Below, piece by piece: positions 34,067-41,920 of a DNA stretch of 64,000 nucleotides. The number at the start of each line of letters is the position of its first letter. The first letter of the stretch is position 1. The DNA is from Microcella alkalica (GTDB lineage: Bacteria > Actinomycetota > Actinomycetes > Actinomycetales > Microbacteriaceae): assembly GCF_014137945.1 (NCBI RefSeq), contig NZ_JACGWX010000001.1, forward strand, positions 434,001 to 498,000, read 5' to 3'. Position numbers and translations under genes: made by a program. The notes under the pieces were generated by a model that saw only the letters and a program-made list of their open reading frames with translations, ran no database searches and had not been told where the DNA came from.

Positions 34067-35298
34067 CGTCGATCACCGCCGCGCTGCAGCTGGATGAGAG
34101 CGCGCCGCCTATCGACGTCGCAACCCTGTACTCGCAGGTTCGTCGACGCACGGTCACGTCGACGCTGGCCTACACCGCCCCATTCGTCGAAGCGAGCGAG
34201 GCCTACGCGCTCGAGCCCGCACTTCCCCTGACGCTCGCCGCGCAGCCCATCGACGGGGTGCTGCCGCGCAGTTGGGCCGACGCGGCTCCCGACCGGTGGG
34301 GGCGAACCCTGATCGAGCGCCGATGGCGGGGCGGGGCATCCGCTGCGGGCGATCGCGCGCACGATGACCGCGACTACCTGCTGGCCGTCTCAGATCTCAC
34401 GCGGCAGGGGGCGCTGAGGTTCCGCCGCGACGGTGAGGCGGAGTTCGCGGCCGCGACGACCGAGGTCCCGCCGCTCGTCGAGCTGCCCCGACTGCTGCGG
34501 GCTTCCGACGCCGTCGTGCGCGACAACGACGACTTCGCCGCGGTGAAGGCTCTGCTGGATGCGGGCACGGCGTCGCTCGGCGGTGCCCGACCCAAAGCAT
34601 CGGTGCGCGACGGCGTCACGCTGCACATCGCGAAGTTTCCGAGGCCGGGCGACGAGTGGAACGTCATGCTGTGGGAATCAGTGGCGCTTGAGCTCGCCTC
34701 GCGATGCGGCGTGCACGTGCCGGCGTGGAAGGTGCTGCCGATCGACGGACGGCAGGTGCTCGTGCTGCAGCGATTCGATCGAATGGGCTCCCGGCGCATC
34801 AACTACATCAGCGCCCTCACGCTGACGCAGGGTCGTGACGGCGACCTCGGCGACTACCTCACCATCGCCGACGAGCTCGCCGCACACGGGGCGCGGGTGG
34901 CGAGCGATCTGCGTCAGCTCTGGCTGCGCATCGCCGTCGGGGTCGCCCTGCACAACACCGATGACCACTTGCGCAACCACGGCTTCGTGCGCGCACGGTC
35001 CGGGTGGGCTCTCGCCCCCGCGTTCGACATCAACCCCGAGCCCCTCGCGGCGAACCGGCACGCCACGGCGCTGGCCGGTCGCGACGACGCGAAGGGAATG
35101 GCTCAGGCGCTGGTCGAGCACGCGGCGATGTTCGGCCTCGCACCCGACGAGGCTCGTGCGGGCTGCAGCCGCGTTGTCGGCCAGGTGAGCCAGTGGCGCG
35201 AGGTCGCCCGGGCGGCTGGCGCGCCGGCGCGCGAGATCGAGCGGTTTGCTGACGCGATCAACGCAGGGCTCGAGTCGCTGCGAGCGGCGGCGAGCTAG
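34063..35298 (+). CDS. HipA-family kinase toxin (second module)
   Basis: A 411-residue HipA homologue. SWADAAPDRWGRTLIERRW opens the family; GGARPKA (173-179), K191 (HIAKFP), QRFDR (236-240), NTDDHLRNHG (298-307) and FDINPE (D322) complete the kinase site. Sequence identity to the 31043 toxin is modest, pointing to separate acquisition rather than recent duplication. Its TAG stop interlocks with the stop of the truncated htpX on the other strand. Confidence 0.88.
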   Translation: MTSITAALQLDESAPPIDVATLYSQVRRRTVTSTLAYTAPFVEASEAYALEPALPLTLAAQPIDGVLPRSWADAAPDRWGRTLIERRWRGGASAAGDRAHDDRDYLLAVSDLTRQGALRFRRDGEAEFAAATTEVPPLVELPRLLRASDAVVRDNDDFAAVKALLDAGTASLGGARPKASVRDGVTLHIAKFPRPGDEWNVMLWESVALELASRCGVHVPAWKVLPIDGRQVLVLQRFDRMGSRRINYISALTLTQGRDGDLGDYLTIADELAAHGARVASDLRQLWLRIAVGVALHNTDDHLRNHGFVRARSGWALAPAFDINPEPLAANRHATALAGRDDAKGMAQALVEHAAMFGLAPDEARAGCSRVVGQVSQWREVARAAGAPAREIERFADAINAGLESLRAAAS

Positions 35299-35672
35299 AA
35301 CTCGCGCGTCACGGCGAGCACCGCGTCGCCCGGCTTCAGCGAGGCGGCGAACGCGTTGGGGGCATCCTCATCGATGACGCCGATGCGGGGCGTCGGGATG
35401 CCGGCACGGATCGCCGTCGTCTCGACGATGCGGTGCAGGCACCGCTCCTCCTCGGCGGTCACCGTGCGCAGGCCCGCCGTCTCGGCCGCGGACTTGGTCG
35501 CGTTGGTGAGCGCCTGCCACACGTAGAGCGGGCACGCGATCACGATCAGCACCAGTGGCCACAGCTCGGCGAACACCCACGACGCGAAAAGGCCCAGGCC
35601 GATCACCGCGAGGCAGAACAGGGCGATGAGCAGGATGCTCCACCGCTTGTTGCGGGCGATCTGCCGGTACAC
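35295..35672 (-). pseudogene. htpX: HtpX/M48 metallopeptidase, C-terminally truncated
   Basis: 125 residues equal to the start of HtpX: two membrane helices (RWSILLIALFCLAVIGLGLF and the following ELWPLVLIVIACPLYVW), then GIPTPRIGVIDEDAPNAFAA and a break at DAVLAVTREF. Normal HtpX continues with the zinc-binding HExxH and two more helices (about 290 residues). The cut lies exactly where the second hipA ends. GTG 35672 follows TAGATT by 6 bases, so the promoter survives. Confidence 0.8.
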
Positions 35673-35678
35673 GGGGTG

Positions 35679-35684
35679 AATCTA
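35679..35684 (-). promoter_or_regulatory. Leaderless -10 hexamer of the truncated htpX
   Basis: TAGATT on the minus strand, 6 bases before GTG 35672. Confidence 0.45.
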
Positions 35685-35745
35685 CTGCCGCGCGGGGCGG
35701 AGTGGCACGCGGTGCCGAAGTGAGTTGCGGCTGGGAAGGGCAGGC

Positions 35746-36033
35746 TCAGAGCTCGACTGCCCCAACCAGGAATGAGCGGTCGCGGTCGTTATCAAGAGCA
35801 CGAACGCTGAGAGCGGTGACCCGTACCCCGAGAAGCTCCTCGAGGCAGGCTTCGAACGCACCGAGGCTGAGCAGCGCGGCCGACGGAAGTGGGTTTACGA
35901 GAAGGTCAAGGTCGCTGGACTCGCTTGCCGTCCCGCGAGCCACGGAGCCGATGACGGTGACCGCATCGAAACCGTGCTCTCCGGCGAGACGGAGAATCTC
36001 GCGACGATGCGCAAGCACGTCGTCGAGTGTCAC
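35746..36033 (-). CDS. MNT-type minimal nucleotidyltransferase
   Basis: A 95-residue nucleotidyltransferase. GSVARG (29-34) and SSDLDLLV (D41, D43) form the complete polymerase-beta-type site. MNT proteins act as antitoxins to HEPN RNases by transferring AMP. No HEPN gene is adjacent; instead it is third in an operon with an XRE regulator and a DUF6036 nucleotidyltransferase. GTG 36033 overlaps the upstream stop (GTGA). Confidence 0.85.
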   Translation of the reverse strand: MTLDDVLAHRREILRLAGEHGFDAVTVIGSVARGTASESSDLDLLVNPLPSAALLSLGAFEACLEELLGVRVTALSVRALDNDRDRSFLVGAVEL

Positions 36034-36590
36034 TGCAGGCGACCCGCCCGGCGCAGTGCCTCGAAGGCCAGGAGCTCAAGATCCTCCCGCCCGTCGACGA
36101 GCGCGGGGGAGTCCTCGCCCAGCACCTCAACGGTCAGTTCGACGATCTCCGACGGCGCCGCGAGATCCAGATGGCGGATCAACGCGGTGATGTCTGCGTA
36201 GTCCTTGCGCGCGTATCTCGCCATCTTCATCGCCAGGAGCGCCCGGGGCGATGCGAGCCGAAGCGCGCGGCCCCTGAGCGCGACGGTGACGAAGTGGCGC
36301 GGGTCGTCGGTGTCGAAAGCGATGAAGGGGCGAGCGTTCTCGTTGATCCACTGCGGACTCAGCCCGTGCTCGTCCGCCATCGCCTGCGCGATCGCTTGGA
36401 TCCGGTCGAATGGGCGGAAGAGCCCGTCGACGTCGGGAGTGAGCTGATCACGGCCCAGCTGCAGCGCCATGGCGGCCCCGCCCACGACGAAGATGTCGGC
36501 GTCGACACCTGCATCGTCGGCACGCTCCAGCAGTTCGGCGAGGAGGCCCTCGATCTCCTCGCCAGTGAGCTGGCGGTAGCCGTCGTTCAC
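36030..36590 (-). CDS. DUF6036-family nucleotidyltransferase
   Basis: A 186-residue protein of the AbiEii/AbiGii-like nucleotidyltransferase group. GGAAMALQ (G37, G38) and TPDVDGLF (D53, D55) form the catalytic signature, and ALLAMKMARYARKDYADITALI is the typical helical second part. In related toxin-antitoxin systems such proteins are the toxin; here it lies between an XRE protein and an MNT enzyme. Both joints are GTGA overlaps, so translation is coupled. Confidence 0.85.
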   Translation of the reverse strand: MNDGYRQLTGEEIEGLLAELLERADDAGVDADIFVVGGAAMALQLGRDQLTPDVDGLFRPFDRIQAIAQAMADEHGLSPQWINENARPFIAFDTDDPRHFVTVALRGRALRLASPRALLAMKMARYARKDYADITALIRHLDLAAPSEIVELTVEVLGEDSPALVDGREDLELLAFEALRRAGRLQ

Positions 36591-37192
36591 GCGATCCTCC
36601 AGTCTTCAGCGCGCGACAAGAGGTTCTTCTGACGGAACACCTCCGGCGTGCGCGCGCGAAGCCACTCGCGGAATCGTTCACTGGGTTCGTCGCCCAGAGC
36701 GGTCTCGTCAGGCAGCGCGGGCACGGCGAGCATCCACGGAGAAACCGCGCGCCCGGTGCTCTGAAGCGCGTACGCGAACGCCGTGGCCAGGAACGTCGAC
36801 CACATCATCGGGAGGTCCGCCGTCTTCGGAGCGGCGACCGCCCACGCCGGCGGCTCCACGCCCGGATGCTCGTCGAGGTAGCGGATCAGTCGACCCACCG
36901 ATTCGGTGAGGTCTCGGGCCGCGGCATCAATGTTGCCGTGACCGAGCTGCGTCGCGATCGAGCGGGCCGCAGTCTCTGGCGCTATCAGGTCAGACTCGGG
37001 CCCGGCGGCGGCGTTCACCTCCCAGCCCGTCGCCTCGAGAAGTGCTTGCATCGTCGACCACGTCGGGTCGAGTGCTCCGCTCTCGATCCGGCTGATCGTC
37101 GACTGCGCGATGGCGGAACGCCGGGCGAGGGCGGCCTGGCTGAGCCCGGCGGATCGTCGAGCGCGAAGAAGCGTCCGTGCGGGCTGAATCAT
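36587..37192 (-). CDS. XRE-family transcriptional regulator
   Basis: A 201-residue protein. LLRARRSAGLSQAALARRSA, then IAQSTISRIESGALDP and WSTMQALLEATG form the N-terminal helix-turn-helix. The C-terminal 120 residues (ARSIATQLGHGNIDAAARDL onward) are helical and may sense a ligand or bind the partner proteins. ATG 37192 has AGGAGG. The palindrome at 37203-37218 lies directly upstream of this site, so the protein probably represses its own operon. Confidence 0.85.
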   Translation of the reverse strand: MIQPARTLLRARRSAGLSQAALARRSAIAQSTISRIESGALDPTWSTMQALLEATGWEVNAAAGPESDLIAPETAARSIATQLGHGNIDAAARDLTESVGRLIRYLDEHPGVEPPAWAVAAPKTADLPMMWSTFLATAFAYALQSTGRAVSPWMLAVPALPDETALGDEPSERFREWLRARTPEVFRQKNLLSRAEDWRIA

Positions 37193-37202
37193 CGGGACCT
37201 CC

Positions 37203-37218
37203 TATGCGTATACGCATA
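37203..37218. promoter_or_regulatory. 16-bp palindromic operator of the XRE operon
   Basis: TATGCGTATACGCATA is a perfect palindrome. It abuts the AGGAGG of the XRE gene on the minus strand and would block the promoter and ribosome site. Confidence 0.75.
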
Positions 37219-37310
37219 ACAGTCTAGGCGGGTCCCAGGACTGAGGCAATGCCGCGCTCATCATGCACTCGTCGCGGACGCGCTGACCGGTTATTGTCGG
37301 TGGTCGCCGT

Positions 37311-37316
37311 TAGCGT
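37311..37316 (+). promoter_or_regulatory. Leaderless -10 hexamer of the RecB-like nuclease gene
   Basis: TAGCGT, 6 bases before ATG 37323. Confidence 0.55.
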
Positions 37317-37322
37317 GAGCCC

Positions 37323-40300
37323 ATGTTCCTCCTCGACAGGCCCGATGGTGGGCGGATGCTCGTCACCTCGGCGAGCGACCTGACGAGCGCCGCGGGCTGC
37401 GAGTTCGGGTTCGGCCGCACGGTCGACGCGCTGCTCGGCCGCATCGCGAAGGTCGAGGAGGCCACCGACGCGATGATGCAGCGCACGATCGAGATGGGCC
37501 ACGCCCACGAGGCGCGGCTCGTCGATCGCTACCGGGAATCGGGCACGCTCGTCGACATCCCGCGCACCGACGCCCCGAGCGTCGAGGCGTACCTCGACCT
37601 TCAGGCCGAGACCGCCGCCGCCCTCCGCGCGCGCACCGACATGGTCACGCAGGGCACCTTCTTCGACCCCGAGCACGGCCCCGACCTCGCCGACGGCCTC
37701 GGGCTCGCCTTCATCGGGTTCGCCGACTTCCTCGAGCACCGCGGCGGCGGCGTCTACCGCGTGCTCGACAGCAAGCTCGCCCGCAAGGCGAAGGTCACCG
37801 CCCTGCTGCAGCTCGCCGCCTACGCCGACCAGCTGCAGCGGCTCGGCGTGCCCGTCGACGACGAGACCGGGCTGATCCTCGGAACCGGCGCCACGAGCAT
37901 CCACCGCCTCGTCGACATCGCCCCCGTGCACCGCCGCCAGCGCGCCCGCATGCACGCCCTGCTGCGCGAGCGCATGAGTGCCAGCTCGGTGCTGCCGTGG
38001 CGGGCCGACAGCGTCGCCCACTGCGGGAAGTGCGCATGGTGCGAAGCCGCGATCGTCGAGCACGACGACGTCTGGCAGGTCGCCGGCCTGCGCGGCCAGC
38101 AGTGGAGCCGCCTCGGCGCCGCCGGCATCACGACGGTGCGCGGGTTGGCCGACTCGACCGGCCCCATCGACGGGATGCCCGCTCGCACGCTCGAAGGCCT
38201 CCGACTCCAGGCGCGCCTGCAGGCCGCCGCAGCCGCGAAGGGCGCAGGCGCCCCGCCCCCCGTCGAGCTCGTGGACGCCGCCGCTCTCGCCGCGCTGCCC
38301 CCGCCGAGCGCCGGCGACCTCTACTTCGACTTCGAAGGCGACCCGCTCTACACCGAGGGCGACCCCGCGCGCTGGAACCTCGACTACCTCTTCGGCATGG
38401 TCGACGCTGACGATGAGTTCACCGCCTACTGGGCGCACAGCTTCGCAGAAGAGCGGGATGCCCTCATCGCCTTCCTCGACGACGTGCAGCAGCGACGCGC
38501 CGCCCACCCCGACCTGCACATCTACCACTACGCCGCCTACGAGCGCACCCACCTGCGCCAGCTCGCCGCCCGCCACGGAGTCGGCGAGCTGATCGTCGAC
38601 GAGCTCCTCCGCGACGGCGTGCTCGTCGACCTGTACATGGTCGTCAAGCGCGCCTTCCGCATCGGGTCGGCCAGCTACTCGATCAAGAAGCTCGAGCCGC
38701 TCTACTGGCCCGAGTCGCGCGTGGGTGCAGCAGTCGCCGCCGGAGGAGACTCGGTCGCCGAGTACGTGCGCGCCCGCGAGCTGCGCGAGAACGGCGACCA
38801 CGTCGCCGCCCAGCAGATCATCGACGACATCGCCGACTACAACCGCGTCGACTGCGTCAGCACGCGCAAGCTCGCCGACTGGCTGCGTGCGTACCCGCGC
38901 GGAAGCGGAGGGGAAGGCGACGACCGCGGCGGAGACGGCGACGGCGACGGTGACGGACCGGGCGACGGCGACGGACCCGGCGACGGTGGCCTCGGCGGCG
39001 GCGACTCGGCGCTCGACGACGCATCGCCCGAGCGCGAGATCGAGGCCTCGCCGCTCCACGACGACCTCATCGCCCTCGCCGCCCGCCCCGACGGCACGCA
39101 CGGCGTCGAGCCCGACCGCACCCCCGAAGAGCGGCTCTACCACTACGCCGCCGCCGCGATCGACTACCACCGGCGCGAGCACAAGACCTTCTGGTGGGAG
39201 CACTACGACCGCCTCGCCAGCGCCGTTGACGAATGGGCCGACACGCGCGACGTCTTCCTCGTCGACCCCGACGGCACCCACACCCAGACCGACTGGGGAA
39301 AGAGCGGCAAGCAGCGCTCCCTCCGCCGGCACGTGCGGCTCGTCGGCGAGTGGGCGCCCGGCTCGCGCGTGAGCGTCAGCACGCGCACCGGCCCGTACGC
39401 CGTGTATGAGCATCCCGCCCCGCTGCCGCCCAACCGACGCGACCCGCGATCGCGCCCCGCCCGCCGCATCGCCCTCACCGGCGCCGACGACGACAGCATC
39501 GCCCTCACCGGCGCCGACGACGACAGCATCGTCATCACCGAGACCCTCCCGACCGACCCCGCCACCGGCGGGCCCGTCAGCCCGTACGACGACCTGCCCA
39601 TCGCCCTCACACCCGGCCCGCCCCCCGACCCGGGCAAGCAGAGGCCCGCCATCGAAGAATGGGGCGCCGAACTCGTCACCGCCGCACCCGCGCTGCCGCG
39701 CGACGCCGTCGTCGACCTGCTCCTGCGCCGCCCGCCCGTCACCGTCAGCGGCGGGCCGCTCGCTGTCGTCGAGAACGACGCCGACGGCGAACCCGACCGC
39801 ATCAGCGCCGTCATCGCGAGCCTGCTCGACCTCCACGACTCCTACCTCGCCGTGCAAGGACCGCCCGGCACCGGCAAGACCTACCTCGGCTCGCGCGTCA
39901 TCGCCCGACTCGCCGCCGACCACGGCTGGCGCATCGGCGTCGTCGCGCAAGGCCACGCCACCGTCGAGCACATGCTCGACACCGTCGTCGCTGCCGGGCT
40001 CCCGCCCGCGCAGGTCGCCAAAGCCGCGCGCGCCGGCGACGACCACGCCGAGAGCACCGCGCTACGGCGCTACACCGTGCTGCCCAACGGCACCCGCTCG
40101 CTCGGCACCTACGCCGCCGGCCAGACCGGCGGCTACGTCATCGGCGGGACGGCGTGGGACTTCAGCGACCCGGGCCGTGTCGGCCGCCGCGAGCTCGACC
40201 TCCTCGTCGTCGACGAAGCCGGCCAGTACTCCCTCGCCGCCACCATCGCCGCCTCCATGAGCGCCCGCCGCCTGCTCCTCCTCGGCGACCCCCAGCAGCT

Positions 40301-41021
40301 GCCCCAGGTCAGCCAGGGCACCCACCCCGAACCCATCGACGGCAGCGCCCTCGGCTACCTCAGCGACGGCCACGACGTCCTCCCTCCCGAACTCGGCTAC
40401 TTCCTCGCCGAGACCCGCCGCGTCCACCCCGCCCTCGCCGCCGTCGTCAGCGACCTCTCCTACGAAGGCCGCCTCCACGCCCACCCCGCCGCCTCCCGAC
40501 GCCACCTCGGCGGCGTCCCGCCCGGCCTCCACCCCGTGCCCGTCGAGCACCGCGGCAACGACACAGAATCGGTCGAAGAAGCCGTCGCCGTCGTCGACAT
40601 CATCGACCGGCTGCTCGGCACCGCGTGGAGCCCCGACGACCACGACACCCCCGCCGGCAAGAGCCGCCCGCTCGACGCCCGCGACGTCATCGTCGTCACC
40701 CCCTACAACGCGCACGTCCACACCCTGCGGCTCGCGCTCGACGCCGCCGGGCACCGCGAGACGCGCGTCGGGACCGTCGACAAGTTCCAGGGCCAGGAAG
40801 CCGCCATCGCCATCGTCAGCCTCGCCGCCTCCAACCCCGGCGACGCGCCGCGCGGCATGGAGTTCCTCCTCAACCGCAACCGGCTCAACGTCGCCATCTC
40901 ACGCGCCCAGTGGGCCGCCTACGTCGTCCACTCGCCCGCCCTCACCGAGCACCTGCCGCACACTCCCGCCGGGGTCGCCGAGCTCAGCGCCTTCCTCCGC
41001 GTCCTCGACGCCGGCAGCTGA
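37323..41021 (+). CDS. TM0106-type RecB-like nuclease fused to SF1 helicase
   Basis: A 1232-residue protein. Residues 1-420 are a RecB/Cas4-like nuclease: SASDLTSAAGCEF, GHAHEARL, YRVLDSKLARKAK, QLAAYADQL and a cysteine pair in HCGKCAWC. A DnaQ/RNase H-like block (YFDFEGDPL) follows. After a Gly/Asp-rich linker (about 540-560), a UPF1/Dna2-like helicase has GPPGTGKT, VVDEAGQYSL, GDPQQLPQV, TVDKFQGQEA and NVAISRAQW. It is probably a DNA-end processing or repair enzyme. A 30-bp in-frame tandem duplication occurs at 39468-39527. Confidence 0.88.
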   Translation: MFLLDRPDGGRMLVTSASDLTSAAGCEFGFGRTVDALLGRIAKVEEATDAMMQRTIEMGHAHEARLVDRYRESGTLVDIPRTDAPSVEAYLDLQAETAAALRARTDMVTQGTFFDPEHGPDLADGLGLAFIGFADFLEHRGGGVYRVLDSKLARKAKVTALLQLAAYADQLQRLGVPVDDETGLILGTGATSIHRLVDIAPVHRRQRARMHALLRERMSASSVLPWRADSVAHCGKCAWCEAAIVEHDDVWQVAGLRGQQWSRLGAAGITTVRGLADSTGPIDGMPARTLEGLRLQARLQAAAAAKGAGAPPPVELVDAAALAALPPPSAGDLYFDFEGDPLYTEGDPARWNLDYLFGMVDADDEFTAYWAHSFAEERDALIAFLDDVQQRRAAHPDLHIYHYAAYERTHLRQLAARHGVGELIVDELLRDGVLVDLYMVVKRAFRIGSASYSIKKLEPLYWPESRVGAAVAAGGDSVAEYVRARELRENGDHVAAQQIIDDIADYNRVDCVSTRKLADWLRAYPRGSGGEGDDRGGDGDGDGDGPGDGDGPGDGGLGGGDSALDDASPEREIEASPLHDDLIALAARPDGTHGVEPDRTPEERLYHYAAAAIDYHRREHKTFWWEHYDRLASAVDEWADTRDVFLVDPDGTHTQTDWGKSGKQRSLRRHVRLVGEWAPGSRVSVSTRTGPYAVYEHPAPLPPNRRDPRSRPARRIALTGADDDSIALTGADDDSIVITETLPTDPATGGPVSPYDDLPIALTPGPPPDPGKQRPAIEEWGAELVTAAPALPRDAVVDLLLRRPPVTVSGGPLAVVENDADGEPDRISAVIASLLDLHDSYLAVQGPPGTGKTYLGSRVIARLAADHGWRIGVVAQGHATVEHMLDTVVAAGLPPAQVAKAARAGDDHAESTALRRYTVLPNGTRSLGTYAAGQTGGYVIGGTAWDFSDPGRVGRRELDLLVVDEAGQYSLAATIAASMSARRLLLLGDPQQLPQVSQGTHPEPIDGSALGYLSDGHDVLPPELGYFLAETRRVHPALAAVVSDLSYEGRLHAHPAASRRHLGGVPPGLHPVPVEHRGNDTESVEEAVAVVDIIDRLLGTAWSPDDHDTPAGKSRPLDARDVIVVTPYNAHVHTLRLALDAAGHRETRVGTVDKFQGQEAAIAIVSLAASNPGDAPRGMEFLLNRNRLNVAISRAQWAAYVVHSPALTEHLPHTPAGVAELSAFLRVLDAGS
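39468..39527 (+). repeat. 30-bp in-frame tandem duplication inside the RecB-like gene
   Basis: Two adjacent exact copies encode IALTGADDDS twice, in a surface linker between nuclease and helicase parts. Confidence 0.9.
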
Positions 41022-41111
41022 CGCACCCGGCACGCTCCCGCTGACACCGACCGAACCGCACAGCCCGCGCGCCTCCACGCCCGCACCACACAGGCGACAG
41101 AGAATCACCCC

Positions 41112-41369
41112 ATGTACAGCCCCGACTTCGGACTCATGACCGGCCTGCTCCTGCCCGTCATCCTCGTCGCCGTCGGCACCGCCACCACGCTCCTGCTGCT
41201 CTACGGCATCATCCGCGTCGGCGTCTCCCGCGGCATGCGCGACTACCACCGCTGGGCCCAGAACCAGCCGCCCCGCGGCGGCGCCACCGGCTACTACGGC
41301 CCCATCACCCCGCAGCCCCCCGACTCCCCGCGTTCAGCACCGCAGCCCCCCGTCGGCTCCGCCGGCTAA
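41112..41369 (+). CDS. Small single-pass membrane protein
   Basis: An 85-residue protein with one membrane helix (about residues 10-32, LLLPVILVAVGTATTLLLLY) and a Pro/Gly-rich cytoplasmic tail. No ribosome site is obvious before ATG 41112. The TAA stop shares bases with the TAG of the convergent SRPBCC gene. Function unknown. Confidence 0.6.
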   Translation: MYSPDFGLMTGLLLPVILVAVGTATTLLLLYGIIRVGVSRGMRDYHRWAQNQPPRGGATGYYGPITPQPPDSPRSAPQPPVGSAG

Positions 41370-41920
41370 CGCGCCGGGCCCGAACCCGGTCCCGACGCCG
41401 TCGCGTCGACCTCCGCCCCGCCCTCGCCGTCGACCTGCTCCGGCAGGGCCTCCTCGCCCTGACCCGTGATGAGCGCCTCATGGTTGCCCTCGCGACCCTC
41501 CGCGATGTGGGCGAGGCGGCTCAGGGTCTCCCGATTGCGCACCGAGAGCAGAGCATCCGCCACCGGAGACGGCACCAGCCGCCCCGGCCCGCGCACCGCG
41601 AACTCCACCAGCCGCACCACGCAGCCCGAGCCGCGCGGCTTCACATCGATCTCGACCCGCGCCTCGCCGAGCGGCCACCCCGCCGGCTGCATGACCGCGC
41701 GCCGCGGGGGATCCCACTCGACCATGAGCGTGCGGTCATCGATCACGAGCGGCCACAGCCCGAACGAGTGATGCAGCGTCGCGCCCGCCTCCGGCCAGTC
41801 GCCGTCGACATCGCGCATCCGCGACGCGCCGACCACCCAGGTCGGGAACACCCACGCATCCGCGAGCACCGCGAACACCGCCTCCGGCGTGCAGTCCATC
41901 TCCCGCACGTTCACCGACAT
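41366..41920 (-). CDS. SRPBCC family protein
   Basis: A 184-residue START/Bet v1-like protein. VNVREMDCTPEAVFAVLADA, then WVVGASRMRDVDGDWPEAGA and LHHSFGLWPLVI fit the polyketide-cyclase/SRPBCC fold, which holds hydrophobic ligands. ATG 41920 overlaps the stop of the FAD oxidoreductase (ATGA), so both act in one operon and perhaps on one lipid-like substrate. The last 35 residues are disordered. Confidence 0.82.
   Translation of the reverse strand: MSVNVREMDCTPEAVFAVLADAWVFPTWVVGASRMRDVDGDWPEAGATLHHSFGLWPLVIDDRTLMVEWDPPRRAVMQPAGWPLGEARVEIDVKPRGSGCVVRLVEFAVRGPGRLVPSPVADALLSVRNRETLSRLAHIAEGREGNHEALITGQGEEALPEQVDGEGGAEVDATASGPGSGPAR

Noticed and set aside
37224-40046. A 940-codon open frame antisense to the RecB-like gene
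   Set aside because: The product is Val/Gly/Asp-rich and featureless, whereas the plus strand has nuclease and helicase motifs.
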